This document shows positions 6,874 to 17,513 of a stretch of 64,000 nucleotides of DNA, piece by piece (the first letter of the stretch is position 1; the number at the start of each line of letters is the position of its first letter). The stretch is taken from positions 62,001 to 126,000 of the forward strand of contig NZ_MWWT01000001.1 in the NCBI RefSeq assembly GCF_002259705.1. The letters are read 5' to 3'. The position numbers and the translations under genes were made by a program. Under the pieces are notes generated by a model that ran no database searches, was not told the DNA's origin, and worked only from the letters and a program-made list of their open reading frames with translations. This stretch comes from Alloscardovia macacae. GTDB taxonomy: Bacteria > Actinomycetota > Actinomycetes > Actinomycetales > Bifidobacteriaceae.

Positions 6874-8355
6874 ATGGCACAGAACATGGATGCTACTGAG
6901 GTCTGGAATCAGACCTATCAGTTGCTGCTTGATCAGCCGCTGGACCTCACCTTACGTGAAGTGGCCTGCCTGAATGACATTAAGGTCACAAATATCTTCG
7001 GCACCATGCTGGTGCTGACCGTCTCGAGCGAATCCACACGTAGCGTCGTGGAAAAGAAGCTGCATTCTGCTCTTACTCAGACTTTTTCTCAGGTTATGGG
7101 CCAGGCCATGACCTACGTGGTTCAGATAGATCCACAGGTCCTTGAGCAAAACGCTCAGAATGTAAATGTACCAGTCCCCCAGCCTGTACCACAGAACATC
7201 GCGCAGGTGCGTGAACCTGCGCCTCCAGTGGCAGCACCGAGGATAGTAGAGCCGGAGATAGTCCCTCCGAATGCCGCTCTCGACGTTCCGCAGAATACGC
7301 GCGACGAGGTCACGCACCTGAATAAAAGCGCGCGCTTCGATAACTTTGTTCCAGGCGACTCGAACCAGTTCGCGAAGTCTATAGCCTTCGCCACGGCTGA
7401 GCGTCCAGGCTTCGAATATAACCCACTGTTTATCTATGGCGGGTCGGGGCTCGGAAAGACGCACCTGCTGAACGCCATCGGAAACCAGGCGCTGCTTATT
7501 AATCCGCGTCTGAAGGTGCGCTACACGAATTCTGAGGAATTCACGAACGAGCTGGTCATCGCTCTGGGTAATAACGCGAGCAGCCGCCGCGCGGAAATGG
7601 TGGAATTTAACCGCCGCTACCGCGGAGTGGATATCCTCCTGGTCGATGACGTGCAGTTCATCGCAGGACGAGATACCACCGTCGAAGCGTTCTTTAATAC
7701 CTTTAATGAACTCTATGAACAGGGTAAGCAGATAGTCCTCGCCTCAGATGTTCCTCCGAAGAACCTGAAGGGACTTCCAGACCGCTTAATCTCACGCTTT
7801 AGCCAGGGCCTGCCGGTAAGCATCGACCCGCCATCGCACGAGCTGCGCGTAGCTATCCTGCGTATGAAGGCGAAGGCTCAGCACATCGATATTCCTATGG
7901 AAGTGCTGAATCTTATCGCAGAAAAGGTCACGGATAATGTCCGCGTCCTCGAAGGTGCGCTCACGCGTATCTCCGCTATGGCGAGTTTGAGTAATCAGAT
8001 TATTACGAAGAATCTGGCAGAACAGACTCTGAAAGACTTCGCGAATTCCACGGTGGAGATTACTCCTACGAATATCATCACTTTCGTGGCGAAGTATTAT
8101 AAGCTTACGTTCGAGGACATCGTCGGATCCTCGCGCACGAAGAACGTAGCGCAAGCACGCCAGGTGGCTATGTATCTGTCCCGAGAGCTCACATCTATGT
8201 CTCTCGTGGACATCGGATCCACCTTTGGCGGCCGCGACCACTCGACTGTGATGCATGCCTGCCGTAAGATTTCTGCAGAAATGCAGGAAAATCCAGAGAC
8301 GTATACGGCTGTAACAGAGCTGACCACGCAGCTGAAGCAGGGAAACGGCTTCTAA
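6874..8355 (+). CDS. dnaA: Chromosomal replication initiator DnaA
   Basis: A 493-aa AAA+ initiator that binds the flanking DnaA boxes and melts the origin. Domain I is at residues 1-85, a proline-rich linker (VPVPQPVPQNIAQ) follows, then the AAA+ domain with Walker A GGSGLGKTHLL at about 189-199 and Walker B VDILLVDDVQF at about 251-261. The C-terminal DNA-binding domain ends with GGRDHSTVMHACRK near residue 451. The start ATG has a GAGGAGAGG ribosome site. Boxes immediately upstream suggest autoregulation. Confidence 0.98.
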   Translation: MAQNMDATEVWNQTYQLLLDQPLDLTLREVACLNDIKVTNIFGTMLVLTVSSESTRSVVEKKLHSALTQTFSQVMGQAMTYVVQIDPQVLEQNAQNVNVPVPQPVPQNIAQVREPAPPVAAPRIVEPEIVPPNAALDVPQNTRDEVTHLNKSARFDNFVPGDSNQFAKSIAFATAERPGFEYNPLFIYGGSGLGKTHLLNAIGNQALLINPRLKVRYTNSEEFTNELVIALGNNASSRRAEMVEFNRRYRGVDILLVDDVQFIAGRDTTVEAFFNTFNELYEQGKQIVLASDVPPKNLKGLPDRLISRFSQGLPVSIDPPSHELRVAILRMKAKAQHIDIPMEVLNLIAEKVTDNVRVLEGALTRISAMASLSNQIITKNLAEQTLKDFANSTVEITPTNIITFVAKYYKLTFEDIVGSSRTKNVAQARQVAMYLSRELTSMSLVDIGSTFGGRDHSTVMHACRKISAEMQENPETYTAVTELTTQLKQGNGF

Positions 8356-8492
8356 AAAAGGCTTCTAAAACTTCGCCCAGAATGCGTCCCGTTCATCTGA
8401 GCGCTTCTCAGAGACGAAAAACGTATTTCACGGAAAAAATCCATAATTTCAGAGCGCGCCACGCCGAACGGAAAAGAATTTTTAAAAAAAAG

Positions 8493-8712
8493 TTATCCAC
8501 ATGTCTATCCACATTATGCGCAAAAACCCGTGGAAAAGCCGTGAGTAACCCGTGAAAAAGAGACCCGAAAATGTGGATAATTCAGAAATCATCGAAACCA
8601 TGTGGATAACCACCCTAGTTATACACATTTTTTCATCCACCTATACACACTGTGGATATCTTCGAGAAGCGCAGTATTTCGCCCTTCCGCGTAGTTTTCC
8701 ACAGTATCCACA
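8493..8712. other. oriC: oriC, DnaA-box cluster II (dnaA-dnaN)
   Basis: A second group of DnaA boxes lies between dnaA and dnaN: TTATCCACA at 8493, CTATCCACA at 8505, TGTGGATAA at 8572 and 8601, TTATACACA at 8619, CTATACACA at 8641, TGTGGATAT at 8651, TTTCCACA near 8695 and GTATCCACA at 8704. The last two face a GC-rich trinucleotide and the AT-rich trio element at 8717. The whole gap (8356-8897) carries no gene; the dnaN promoter must also lie here. Confidence 0.9.
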
Positions 8713-8716
8713 GCCC

Positions 8717-8731
8717 TTATTATTACTACTA
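8717..8731. promoter_or_regulatory. DnaA-trio unwinding element
   Basis: Right after the last DnaA box and the GCCC spacer, the top strand reads TTATTATTACTACTA. On the bottom strand, read 3' to 5', this is AAT-AAT-AAT-GAT-GAT, the DnaA-trio pattern described for Bacillus subtilis as the single-strand platform for DnaA at the basal unwinding region. The AT-rich stretch continues to about 8745. It marks the probable unwinding site. Confidence 0.7.
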
Positions 8732-8897
8732 TCTTAGTTATCTTTTATCCTCGTCATCATAAAACTTACGTAAGTAGCGCGCGTATAAACGTTCAGCAGA
8801 AAACCGCCCAGTTTTCGGCTACAATGGTTCCTAGCTCGTGAATCTGAAGAATTTTTAAGCATCCGCGCTCTCAGAGCGCCACAGAAGGAGAAGTTTT

Positions 8898-10022
8898 ATG
8901 AAACTCGACGTCGATTCTGCTGCCTTTGCCGACGCAGTCGCCTGGGCTACGCGCATTCTGCCGTCTCGTCCAGCTACGCCTATCCTTGCTGGCATTAAGC
9001 TCGAAGCTCGTGACGGTGAGCTCGCTTTTTCCACTTTCGATTACGAAAAGTCCGCTCGTCACCACATCGAGGCCGCTGTGGACGAGGATGGCACTATCGT
9101 GGTGCTTGGTAAGCTTCTCGCAGACATAGCGAAAGCTCTTCCTCAGGGCACTATTTCGCTACAAACTGCGAATTCTCGCGTGACGATATCCGGCGGAAAG
9201 TCGAAATTCTCCCTGCAGCTCATGCCGGAGAGCGACTATCCACAGCTTCCAGAAATTCCTGCTGCCGTAGGCCAAGTAGACGCGGAAACCTTCTCTGCGG
9301 CTGTGAATAAGACTGCAGTAGCTGTGGCGCGTGAGGAAAACCGCATCGTTCTCAAAGGCATCCGCGTAAACATCGATGGGGATAAAGTGGTGATGACGTC
9401 CACAGACCGCTTCCGTCTGGCGCGCACCAGCTTCACGTGGACCCCGGAAAACGCAGACTTCCAGTCCACGCTGCTCATCGATGGCAGCGTCATCAAGGAC
9501 ATCTCAAGGAGCCTCGACACCACGAGTAACGTGGTCCTCGGCTATAACCCAGAAAAGTCCACGCTTCTAAGCGTGTCGAATGCGGGCCGCCAGTCTACGG
9601 CGCAGCTTATCGATGGCGAGTTCCCTGCTGTGGACCGCCTCTTTGTGGATGAGTATCCTATCCACGCGGTCATTAACCGTTCCGAGCTCATCAGCGCCAT
9701 TACGCGTGTAGCTCTCGTGGCGGAAAAGAACGCGCCTATCCGCATGGTCTTTACGAATAATGAAGTCCAGCTTTCTGCAGGATCTGCCGACGAGTCCCAG
9801 GCGAAGGAGACCATCGACGCACAGCTGGACGGTGAAGCCATCACCGTGGCCTTTAATCCGTCCTATCTTAAGGAAGGTCTGGGTGCTATCGACGAGCCGT
9901 ACGTGCGCATGAAGATGGTGAATGCGGCACGCGCTGTGGAATTTAACGGACAGCAGGAGCTCGACGGCGACGAATCGCTGGATTACCGCTATCTGCTCGT
10001 TCCTATGCGTTTCATCGACTAG
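8898..10022 (+). CDS. dnaN: DNA polymerase III beta sliding clamp
   Basis: A 374-aa beta clamp that encircles DNA and tethers polymerase III. It starts MKLDVDSAAFADAVAWATRI, contains the three repeated clamp folds, and ends with the conserved YRYLLVPMRFID. The GAAGGAGAAG ribosome site lies before the ATG. Length is the usual one (about 375). It is followed after 15 bases by recF. Confidence 0.97.
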   Translation: MKLDVDSAAFADAVAWATRILPSRPATPILAGIKLEARDGELAFSTFDYEKSARHHIEAAVDEDGTIVVLGKLLADIAKALPQGTISLQTANSRVTISGGKSKFSLQLMPESDYPQLPEIPAAVGQVDAETFSAAVNKTAVAVAREENRIVLKGIRVNIDGDKVVMTSTDRFRLARTSFTWTPENADFQSTLLIDGSVIKDISRSLDTTSNVVLGYNPEKSTLLSVSNAGRQSTAQLIDGEFPAVDRLFVDEYPIHAVINRSELISAITRVALVAEKNAPIRMVFTNNEVQLSAGSADESQAKETIDAQLDGEAITVAFNPSYLKEGLGAIDEPYVRMKMVNAARAVEFNGQQELDGDESLDYRYLLVPMRFID

Positions 10023-10037
10023 GCGCACGCGAACCGT

Positions 10038-11222
10038 ATGTATATATCGCGTCTCGCGCTGGACCATTTTCGTTCCTGGGAGCAGTGTCTGCTGGACCTC
10101 GCTCCCGGGATCACCATTTTTTATGGGGCGAACGGCATCGGGAAGACAAATATCGTGGAGGCTGTGGAGTTCCTCTCTACGGGGATGAGCCACCGCGCGT
10201 CGTCAGCGAAGCCGCTTATTCAGGCAGGTCAGCCATCAGCCCACATCCGCGCGAATGTGGAGTTTCGCGAGGAGCAGCAGACGCAGTATGCGGTGACGCT
10301 TTCGTCTCGCGGAGGCCACCGCGCTCGCGTGAATGGCGGCGCGTCCGGCTTTCTGCGTGACGTCCTCGGACAGGTTCCGAGTGTGACGTTCGCGCCGGAA
10401 GATCAGCGCCTCGTTTCTGCTGAGCCGGCTCTTCGCCGTCAATTTCTCGATACCGCTGCTATAGTGCTTTTCCCGCGGTATTATGACCTCTTACAGCGTT
10501 ACACGCATATAGCGAAGCAGCGCGCTGCACTGCTGAAAAATGTGGCGGCTTTGCGTGCCCAGCCCGATGCAGACCTTTCTCAGGTCTTCGTAGGCCTTGA
10601 GATATGGACTGCACAGCTCGTACAGACTGGTCTTGAGATTACGCAGATGCGTTCTCAGGTGTGTGAACGCCTCGCTGAGCCCTTCTGCGAGATTTATGAG
10701 CATGTAGCGGGAGAAAAGCAGACAGTAGAACTGCGCTACTCCCCTTCCTATGCTGAGGGTGAGTACGAGGCAGTCATAGCACACTATCAGCGGCTTTTCG
10801 AAGGAGAAGTAGCGCAGGCTCGAAACCTCATAGGTCCACATCGCGATGATGTAGAGTTCATCTTAAACGGTATGCCTGCGAAAGACTATGCCTCGAATGG
10901 GGAGATGTGGAGCATCGCACTCGCCCTGAAAATGGCTCTCTTCGAAGTGATGAAAGAGGCGAAAGAGACCATACCCATCCTCATTCTTGATGATGTCTTC
11001 GCCCAGCTGGATAATGCTCGGCGCTCGCAAATCCTAGATTTTGCTTCTCAAAATGATCAGGTGTTCATTACCGTAGCTGCGAAAGATGATGTTCCTGCAC
11101 AGCTGCTGAGCACAGAGCTTCAGGAACGTGTGCATTTCGTCGATGTAGAGGCGCTGCGCCAGGCGGAGGAAAAATTGGCAGAAATGCCGAAACTCGAGGA
11201 CTTTCTGAAGCATGACGCGTAA
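10038..11222 (+). CDS. recF: DNA replication and repair protein RecF
   Basis: A 394-aa SMC-like ATPase that loads RecA at gaps. It begins MYISRLALDHFRSWEQCLLD, has Walker A GANGIGKTNIVEAV near residues 30-43, the RecF signature region MWSIALALKMALFE, and Walker B PILILDDVFAQLD near 313-325. Its last codons overlap the DUF721 gene by 11 bases. A copy of the recurring 12-mer (reverse orientation) lies at 11168-11179 and forces AAA and TTG codons that are rare in neighbouring genes. Confidence 0.97.
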   Translation: MYISRLALDHFRSWEQCLLDLAPGITIFYGANGIGKTNIVEAVEFLSTGMSHRASSAKPLIQAGQPSAHIRANVEFREEQQTQYAVTLSSRGGHRARVNGGASGFLRDVLGQVPSVTFAPEDQRLVSAEPALRRQFLDTAAIVLFPRYYDLLQRYTHIAKQRAALLKNVAALRAQPDADLSQVFVGLEIWTAQLVQTGLEITQMRSQVCERLAEPFCEIYEHVAGEKQTVELRYSPSYAEGEYEAVIAHYQRLFEGEVAQARNLIGPHRDDVEFILNGMPAKDYASNGEMWSIALALKMALFEVMKEAKETIPILILDDVFAQLDNARRSQILDFASQNDQVFITVAAKDDVPAQLLSTELQERVHFVDVEALRQAEEKLAEMPKLEDFLKHDA

Positions 11223-11685
11223 ACCCATACCCGAGGAATTCCGCCTGAACACGGACGCTCTGGCCGCGCGGCTCTTCGAACCGTACGCCCATCAGTTCGT
11301 ACAGAAACGCAGCTTCGACGAGGAAAACAGAAAAGCCGCCGAAAGCTTCGGACAGAAGGGCCGCGACTGGACGGATTTCGGATCTGTCCTCGCTTCCCTC
11401 ACGCAAAACCCGCTGTGGAAGACGCGGATGGCGCTCGCCCGGCTGTATGATGACTGGACAAGCATCGTGGGAGACAGCATAGCGCGAAACTCACGCGTGG
11501 GACGCCTCAGGGGCGGAGAGCTGAGCATCATCGTGAACTCTCCGGCCTGGGCGAATACCATCAGCTTCATGTCCGAGGCGATTCTCGAAAAACTCCACAC
11601 GCATCCGGCCACGAAAGACCTCGATATCCGCTCCATAAAAGTGATAGGTGGGCAGAATGAGCCGTATAAAAGGCGGCGGTATTAA
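11212..11685 (+). CDS. DUF721 (DciA-like) protein
   Basis: A 157-aa DUF721 protein. The family signature is in LYDDWTSIVGDSIARNSRVGRLRGGELSIIVNSPAWANTISFM (shown here only as landmarks: WTSIVGDSIA, LSIIVNSPAWA). DUF721 proteins between recF and gyrB are typical of actinobacteria, and related DciA proteins help load the replicative helicase; that role is inferred here. The gene overlaps recF and ends with PYKRRRY. Confidence 0.85.
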   Translation: MTRKPIPEEFRLNTDALAARLFEPYAHQFVQKRSFDEENRKAAESFGQKGRDWTDFGSVLASLTQNPLWKTRMALARLYDDWTSIVGDSIARNSRVGRLRGGELSIIVNSPAWANTISFMSEAILEKLHTHPATKDLDIRSIKVIGGQNEPYKRRRY

Positions 11686-11825
11686 GGGCGGCATGAACGG
11701 CTATATAAACGGTAGTATGAAGTCGCGCTCTGTGTGGGACATGTCCCACTTTTCTAGTACCCTATTAGTAAATAGTAAAAACGCGTGTGAGGCCCCTTTA
11801 TGGGGCTGTGAGCGTGAATGGGATA

Positions 11826-11857
11826 AAAAATAAGCCTCGGAAACGGGGTTTATTTTT
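11826..11857 (+). terminator. Terminator of the dnaN-recF-DUF721 unit
   Basis: The arms AAAAATAAGCCTCG (11826-11839) and CGGGGTTTATTTTT (11844-11857) pair over 14 positions with two G-U wobbles around a GAAA tetraloop. The element ends less than 20 bases before gyrB, so it could also act as a 5' leader hairpin. A smaller GGCCCC/GGGGCT hairpin lies at about 11792-11808. Confidence 0.65.
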
Positions 11858-11875
11858 ATAGTGGAAGGAATGTCA

Positions 11876-13921
11876 GTGGCGGACGAAGAGAGCACCTCAG
11901 CTCAGCTTGATGACACCATGTCCCCAGAGCATTATGATGCTAGCGACCTGAAGGTGCTGGAGGGGCTGGAAGCAGTCCGAGTACGACCAGGTATGTACAT
12001 CGGCTCTACAGGTCCTCGCGGCTTGCACCATCTCGTGTACGAGATAGTGGATAACTCCGTGGATGAAGCACTGGCAGGGTATGCGTCACACATCGAAGTG
12101 ACTATCCTGCCGGATAATGGCATCCGCGTGGTGGATAACGGCCGTGGTATTCCTGTGGACGAAGTGCCTGGCGAAGGAAAGTCTGGCGTGGAAGTAGTGC
12201 TCACGAAGCTGCACGCAGGCGGTAAGTTCGGTGGCGGCGGATATGCCGTCTCCGGTGGTCTGCATGGTGTGGGTATATCTGTGGTGAATGCTCTGTCCAC
12301 GCGCATAAATGTGGAAGTGCGCCGCCAGGGATACTACTGGACTCAGAACTTCGAAGACCAGCATTCCGTGACCCCACTCATTCAGGGACGCGCTCTCGAA
12401 GAGGGTGAAGAAACGGGTACATCCGTTACCTTCTGGGCGGATCCTGCCATCTTCGAAGTAACGGAATATGACTTCGAAACTCTGCGCGCACGCTTCCAGC
12501 AGATGGCCTTCCTGAATAAGGGGCTGCAGATTACTCTGACGGATGAGCGAAGCTTCGACGAAGCTGGAGATGAGATAGCGTCTGAATCCGGTGAGGATGG
12601 GAACGGCGAGCCACAGCACCAGACCGTCACCTATAAGTACCCGAACGGTATTAAAGATTATGTCGAGTACCTCGTGAGGGGAAAGAAGTCCGCTCCTGTG
12701 GAAGACGAAGTCATCGACTTCGCATCCGAAGACCTGAGCTTGGGTATTTCTGCAGAGATAGCCATGCAGTGGACGCGCGCGTACTCCGAGTCCATCCACT
12801 CCTTCGCGAATACCATCACTACGACCGAGGGTGGCACACACGAAGAGGGCTTCCGTGCAGCCCTCACCGGTCTTATAAACCGCTATGCGCGCGAAAAGGG
12901 CCTGCTGAAGGATAAGGATGATAATCTTTCTGGTGATGACGTACGTGAAGGCCTCACTGCTGTCATCTCCGTAAAGCTGACCGTGCCACAGTTCGAAGGT
13001 CAGACGAAGACGAAGCTCGGAAACTCTGAAGCTAAGACCTTCGTCCAGCGCGTCGTCACCGAAAAGCTCGGAGACTGGCTTGGCGAGCATCCAGCAGAAG
13101 CGAAGATGATAGTCCAGAAGGGGCAGGAAGCAGCACGCGCACGCATTGCAGCGAAGAAAGCCCGCGAGAATACTCGCCGCAAGTCCATCTTCGAGTCTGC
13201 AGGCATGCCGGATAAGCTGAAGGACTGCCAGTCGAATAATCCTGCTGAGTGCGAGCTGTTCATCGTCGAGGGAGATTCCGCAGGTGGTTCCGCTATCCAG
13301 GGACGTAACCCTATCACGCAGGCCATTCTGCCTTTGCGCGGTAAGATCCTGAACACGGAGCGCGCGAGCCTGGACCGCATGATGAAGTCAGACACCATCG
13401 AGTCCCTCATCACGGCCATCGGCGGAGGATATGGCGAAGACTTCGACATAGAAAAGGTCCGCTACCATAAGATCATCATTATGGCAGATGCGGATGTGGA
13501 TGGTGCACACATCGCCACTCTGAACCTTACACTCATGTTCCGCTATATGCGCCCACTCATTAATGCTGGATACGTGTATGTGGCCATGCCACCTCTGTAC
13601 CGCTTGAAGTGGACGAAGGGGAACCATGACTTCGTGTACACGGATGAAGAGCGCGACCGCGCGCTCGCAGAGGGCCGTGCTGCAGGACGTCAGCTACCGA
13701 AGGGTGAAGGTATCCAGCGTTATAAGGGTCTGGGTGAGATGAGCTACCAGGAGCTGTGGGAGACCACTATGGATCCTCACCAGCGTATCCTGAAGCAGAT
13801 TCACATCGAAGATGCAGCGCAGGCAGATGAAACCTTCTCCATGCTCATGGGAGACGACGTGGAGCCACGCCGCCTGTTCATCCAGCGAAATGCTCACGAC
13901 GCCCGCTTCATCGATGCGTAA
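11876..13921 (+). CDS. gyrB: DNA gyrase subunit B
   Basis: The ATPase subunit of DNA gyrase, which introduces negative supercoils. The GHKL ATPase signature [19 protein letters not shown] and [10 protein letters not shown] are near the N-terminus; the TOPRIM motifs [12 protein letters not shown] and DADVDGAHI follow. The GTG at 11876 is chosen since GAAGGA lies 6 bases upstream, giving an N-terminus reading (V/M)ADEESTSAQ. The frame is open to a GTG at 11861, but that would leave no ribosome site. Confidence 0.96.
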   Translation: MADEESTSAQLDDTMSPEHYDASDLKVLEGLEAVRVRPGMYIGSTGPRGLHHLVYEIVDNSVDEALAGYASHIEVTILPDNGIRVVDNGRGIPVDEVPGEGKSGVEVVLTKLHAGGKFGGGGYAVSGGLHGVGISVVNALSTRINVEVRRQGYYWTQNFEDQHSVTPLIQGRALEEGEETGTSVTFWADPAIFEVTEYDFETLRARFQQMAFLNKGLQITLTDERSFDEAGDEIASESGEDGNGEPQHQTVTYKYPNGIKDYVEYLVRGKKSAPVEDEVIDFASEDLSLGISAEIAMQWTRAYSESIHSFANTITTTEGGTHEEGFRAALTGLINRYAREKGLLKDKDDNLSGDDVREGLTAVISVKLTVPQFEGQTKTKLGNSEAKTFVQRVVTEKLGDWLGEHPAEAKMIVQKGQEAARARIAAKKARENTRRKSIFESAGMPDKLKDCQSNNPAECELFIVEGDSAGGSAIQGRNPITQAILPLRGKILNTERASLDRMMKSDTIESLITAIGGGYGEDFDIEKVRYHKIIIMADADVDGAHIATLNLTLMFRYMRPLINAGYVYVAMPPLYRLKWTKGNHDFVYTDEERDRALAEGRAAGRQLPKGEGIQRYKGLGEMSYQELWETTMDPHQRILKQIHIEDAAQADETFSMLMGDDVEPRRLFIQRNAHDARFIDA

Positions 13922-13978
13922 GTGGTCAGCACAGATACGAGAACATTTCACACGTCTTTACACTAAAAGGTGACACAC

Positions 13979-16642
13979 ATGGCAGATGATATGACGCCAG
14001 AAAACCAGAATGCTGCTGAGCACGATTCTGGGAACGCAGCAGCCCTTCCGAATAACGCGCCGACAGCAGAGGACCCAGGCCTTATGGCTGGACACCGCGT
14101 CCAGCGCACTGACCTGCAGAAGGAGATGCGCGAGTCCTACCTCGCGTATGCTCTGTCCGTTATCGTCGAGCGTGCACTTCCAGATGTACGCGACGGTATG
14201 AAGCCAGTGCACCGCCGCGTCGTCTACGCGATGTATGACGGTGGCTACCGTCCAGACCGCGGGTATAACAAGTGCTCGCGCGTGGTCGGAGACGTGATGG
14301 GTAAGTACCATCCACACGGTGATTCGGCTATCTATGACACTCTCGTGCGTATGGCTCAGAGCTGGTCCATGCGCTACATGCTCGTGGATGGTCAGGGAAA
14401 CTTCGGCTCTCCTGGTGATGACCCTGCAGCAGCTATGCGATATACCGAGTGCCGCATGGCTCCACTAGCCATGGAGCTCGTACGCGATATCGATAAAGAG
14501 ACTGTAGACTTCGTCCCGAATTATGACGGTAAGACTCAGGAGCCTACAGTTCTGCCGAGTCGCTTCCCGAACCTTCTGGTGAACGGTTCCTCCGGCATCG
14601 CCGTGGGTATGGCTACGAATATTCCTCCGCATAACATGCGTGAGGTAGCAGAAGGTGTGCACTGGGCTCTCGAGCATCCAGATGCCTCGAAGGAAGAGCT
14701 GCTGAATAACCTCATAGCCATCATTAAGGGGCCGGACTTCCCTACGGGAGCTACTATCCTCGGACATAATGGCATCGAGCAGGCATATCGCACGGGTCGC
14801 GGTCTCATCACCATGCGTGCCGTGGTGAATACGGAAGAGATTCATGGACGCCTCTGTCTCGTGGTCACTGAGCTACCGTACCAGGTGAATCCAGACCGTC
14901 TCGCTTCCTCCATCCGCGAGGGTGTGCGCGACGGAAAGATTCAGGGTATAGCAGACATGCGTGATGAGACGTCGGGACGCACTGGACAGCGTCTCGTCCT
15001 CGTCCTGAAGCGTGATGCTGTGCCGAAGGTCGTGCTGAATAACCTGTACAAGCACACACAGCTCCAGCAGACGTTTGGTGCGAACATGCTCGCTCTCGTG
15101 GACGGTGTGCCACGCACGCTCAGCCTCGACGCGTTCATCCGCCACTGGATTAACCACCAGCTGGACGTCATCTACCGCCGTACCGAGTACCTGAAGCGCG
15201 AAGCTGAAGAGCGCGATCACATCCTCCAGGGGTACCTGAAGGCTTTGGATATGATAGAAGAGGTCATAGCTCTTATCCGCCGCTCCCCTGATGTAGACCA
15301 GGCACGTACAGGCCTCATGGACCTGCTGGACGTGGACCAGATTCAGGCAGATGCCATTCTGGCCATGCAGCTGCGTCGCCTGGCAGCTCTCGAACGCCAG
15401 AAGATTCTCGACGAGCATGAAGAGCTCATGCGCCGCATCGCAGATTATAACGATATCCTCTCGAGCCCAGAGCGTCGTCGTCGTATCGTCGGCGAAGAGC
15501 TGGACGAGATAGTGGATAAATATGGAGACGAGCGCCGTACGCAGATTCTGCCATTCTCTGGCGAGGTGAATGTGGAAGACCTCATCGCCGAAGAAAATGT
15601 GGTCGTGACCGTGACCCATTCTGGCTACATTAAGCGTACGAAGGCAGACGAGTACCGCGCTCAGCATCGCGGCGGTAAGGGCATTAAGGGTGCGAAGCTG
15701 CGTGAGGATGATGTCGTGGATCACTTCTTCGCCACCTCCACGCATAACTGGCTGCTCTTCTTCACGAACGAAGGCCGCGTGTACCGTCTGAAGGCGTATG
15801 AGCTGCCGGAAGGTTCGCGTGACTCGAAGGGTCAGCACGTGGCGAACCTGCTGCAGCTGGGACCGGACGAGCATATACAGCAGATTCTGTCCATTAAGGA
15901 TTACGAGGCTGCCGAGTACCTCGTTCTGGCGACGAAGAGCGGAAAGATTAAGAAGACGCGCCTTCCTGAGTATGATTCGACTCGTCAGGGCGGCCTTATA
16001 GCCGTGCGTTTGATGGAGTTCGGCTCTGAGGATTCTGAGGTCAATTCTTCCTCGACTCACGACGAGCTCATCGGCGCAGCGCTGTGTAATAAGGATGATG
16101 AGATTATCGTCGTCTCTCACAGCGGCATGTCTGTGAAGTTCGCGGCAGACGATGAGACGCTACGTCCTATGGGACGCCAGACTGCTGGCGTACAGGCCAT
16201 GAAGTTTAAGGGTGCTGAAGGCGAAGACTACCTGCTGAGCATGGCAGTAGTCCCGGCAGATTCAGACTCGAGCCTTCTCGTGGTAACGAGCGAAGGGTAC
16301 GCGAAGCGTACGGCGCTGTCCGAATACCGTCTTCAGGGTCGAAATGGCTACGGTGTGAAGGCCATAAACCTCGTCGAAGGTCGCGGAGAACTCGTCGGAG
16401 CTGTCGTGGTAAGCGAAGACGACCAGATTATGGCCATCATGAAGTCGGGTAAGGTCATCCGCTCCCATGTGAACGAGATAAACCTCACCGGCCGTAATAC
16501 ACAGGGAGTCACCCTCGCAAAGCCAGATTCTGGTGATGAGATAGTATCCATAGCGAGAAACGAAGAAAAGGAATCTTCTGAGGAAGAATCCTCAGTATCG
16601 AGTGAAAATGCAGTAACGGAAACGGTCTCTGCAGCGCAGTAG
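13979..16642 (+). CDS. gyrA: DNA gyrase subunit A
   Basis: An 887-aa gyrase A subunit that cuts and rejoins DNA. The catalytic tyrosine is in [11 protein letters not shown], and the quinolone-resistance region reads [17 protein letters not shown] with the sensitive-type Ser and Asp. The C-terminal beta-pinwheel carries the GyrA box [10 protein letters not shown]. The tail is rich in Glu and Ser. The ATG is placed after AAAGG; a GTG three codons earlier is possible. A copy of the 12-mer GTCAATTCTTCC is at 16040-16051 (codons VNSS). Confidence 0.97.
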   Translation: MADDMTPENQNAAEHDSGNAAALPNNAPTAEDPGLMAGHRVQRTDLQKEMRESYLAYALSVIVERALPDVRDGMKPVHRRVVYAMYDGGYRPDRGYNKCSRVVGDVMGKYHPHGDSAIYDTLVRMAQSWSMRYMLVDGQGNFGSPGDDPAAAMRYTECRMAPLAMELVRDIDKETVDFVPNYDGKTQEPTVLPSRFPNLLVNGSSGIAVGMATNIPPHNMREVAEGVHWALEHPDASKEELLNNLIAIIKGPDFPTGATILGHNGIEQAYRTGRGLITMRAVVNTEEIHGRLCLVVTELPYQVNPDRLASSIREGVRDGKIQGIADMRDETSGRTGQRLVLVLKRDAVPKVVLNNLYKHTQLQQTFGANMLALVDGVPRTLSLDAFIRHWINHQLDVIYRRTEYLKREAEERDHILQGYLKALDMIEEVIALIRRSPDVDQARTGLMDLLDVDQIQADAILAMQLRRLAALERQKILDEHEELMRRIADYNDILSSPERRRRIVGEELDEIVDKYGDERRTQILPFSGEVNVEDLIAEENVVVTVTHSGYIKRTKADEYRAQHRGGKGIKGAKLREDDVVDHFFATSTHNWLLFFTNEGRVYRLKAYELPEGSRDSKGQHVANLLQLGPDEHIQQILSIKDYEAAEYLVLATKSGKIKKTRLPEYDSTRQGGLIAVRLMEFGSEDSEVNSSSTHDELIGAALCNKDDEIIVVSHSGMSVKFAADDETLRPMGRQTAGVQAMKFKGAEGEDYLLSMAVVPADSDSSLLVVTSEGYAKRTALSEYRLQGRNGYGVKAINLVEGRGELVGAVVVSEDDQIMAIMKSGKVIRSHVNEINLTGRNTQGVTLAKPDSGDEIVSIARNEEKESSEEESSVSSENAVTETVSAAQ

Positions 16643-16699
16643 GCAGAACATTTGGTATTCTGAGAAAAGAGAATACCCCGACGAGAAAAAGGGAATCAC

Positions 16700-17206
16700 A
16701 TGAGTGAGGAAACCGAAGTCATACAGCCAGTAGGCCAGGAGAACACTTCTGCCCCTACTCCTGCTACCCCAGCAGCAGCACCAGAACCTGCTACTCCTGC
16801 GCCAGTGGCAAAGGCAGAGCGAGAAAAGAAGAAGTCTGTTCCTCGCGCTCGCCGCATGAAGCTGAGCCTGACGCAGATAGACCCATGGTCGGTGACGAAG
16901 GTATCCTTCATGCTGCTCTTGGCTGGAGCACTCATTCAGCTCGTAGCAGTCATTTTCCTTTTCTACGTTCTGCAGGCCGTGGGCATCTTCGACTCGCTCA
17001 CCTCCATCGTCTCCAGTGCTGGACTGAACTCGAGCGGATTCGACCTTTCCGCGTTCATTAGCCTGAACCGCGTGGTGTCCATCTTCACCATCATCGGCGT
17101 GTTCGAGATAGTGGTGGGTACAGTGCTCGCAGCCATAGCCGCGTTCCTGTATAACATCGTCAGCTCGCTCGTCGGCGGCATCCATGTGACGCTGGGTGAT
17201 GACTAA
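16700..17206 (+). CDS. DUF3566 membrane protein
   Basis: A 168-aa protein of the actinobacterial DUF3566 family that regularly follows gyrA. A Pro/Ala-rich cytoplasmic N-terminus (about 45 residues) precedes RRMKLSLTQIDPWSVTKVSF, then two transmembrane helices around residues 75-95 and 130-155. Function is unknown; links to cell envelope or division are only suggested by its conserved place. A terminator follows 12 bases after the stop. Confidence 0.9.
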   Translation: MSEETEVIQPVGQENTSAPTPATPAAAPEPATPAPVAKAEREKKKSVPRARRMKLSLTQIDPWSVTKVSFMLLLAGALIQLVAVIFLFYVLQAVGIFDSLTSIVSSAGLNSSGFDLSAFISLNRVVSIFTIIGVFEIVVGTVLAAIAAFLYNIVSSLVGGIHVTLGDD

Positions 17207-17217
17207 ATCTCCTCTGT

Positions 17218-17254
17218 AAAAAGGCTCCCTTCCTTCTGGCTGGGGAGCCTTTTT
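17218..17254 (+). terminator. Terminator after gyrA-DUF3566
   Basis: Perfect 12-bp arms AAAAAGGCTCCC (17218-17229) and GGGAGCCTTTTT (17243-17254) end in a T run. Confidence 0.92.
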
Positions 17255-17282
17255 GTATGAGCACCTGCTACACTGAGAAACC

Positions 17283-17513
17283 ATGAACGAAATAGCACAG
17301 TCGCGCCTGTATCTTTTTACGAGTCTCGCCTGCATCATCTGGTTAGGACAGAGCCTCTACAGTTCCTCGCAGGATGGAACGCTCCTGCACTGGTCCACCT
17401 GGGTCTTCGCTTTTTGCATAGGCATCGTCGCTGTATACACGGGATACCAAGGGTGGAAGCTCTACGTAAAAACGCGTCCTGCAGACGATGATGAGGAAGA
17501 AAACGAAGACTAA
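17283..17513 (+). CDS. Small two-helix membrane protein (76 aa)
   Basis: A 76-aa protein with two hydrophobic helices (YLFTSLACIIWLGQSLY and WVFAFCIGIVAVYTGY) and an acidic C-terminus (ADDDEEENED). No family is recognised. It stands alone behind the gyrA terminator, and its last bases overlap the convergent gene at 17510 by 4 bases. The start has no strong ribosome site, so confidence is moderate. Confidence 0.6.
   Translation: MNEIAQSRLYLFTSLACIIWLGQSLYSSSQDGTLLHWSTWVFAFCIGIVAVYTGYQGWKLYVKTRPADDDEEENED

Noticed and set aside
14873-16120. A 415-codon minus-strand frame
   Set aside because: Antisense of gyrA; no ribosome site or domain.
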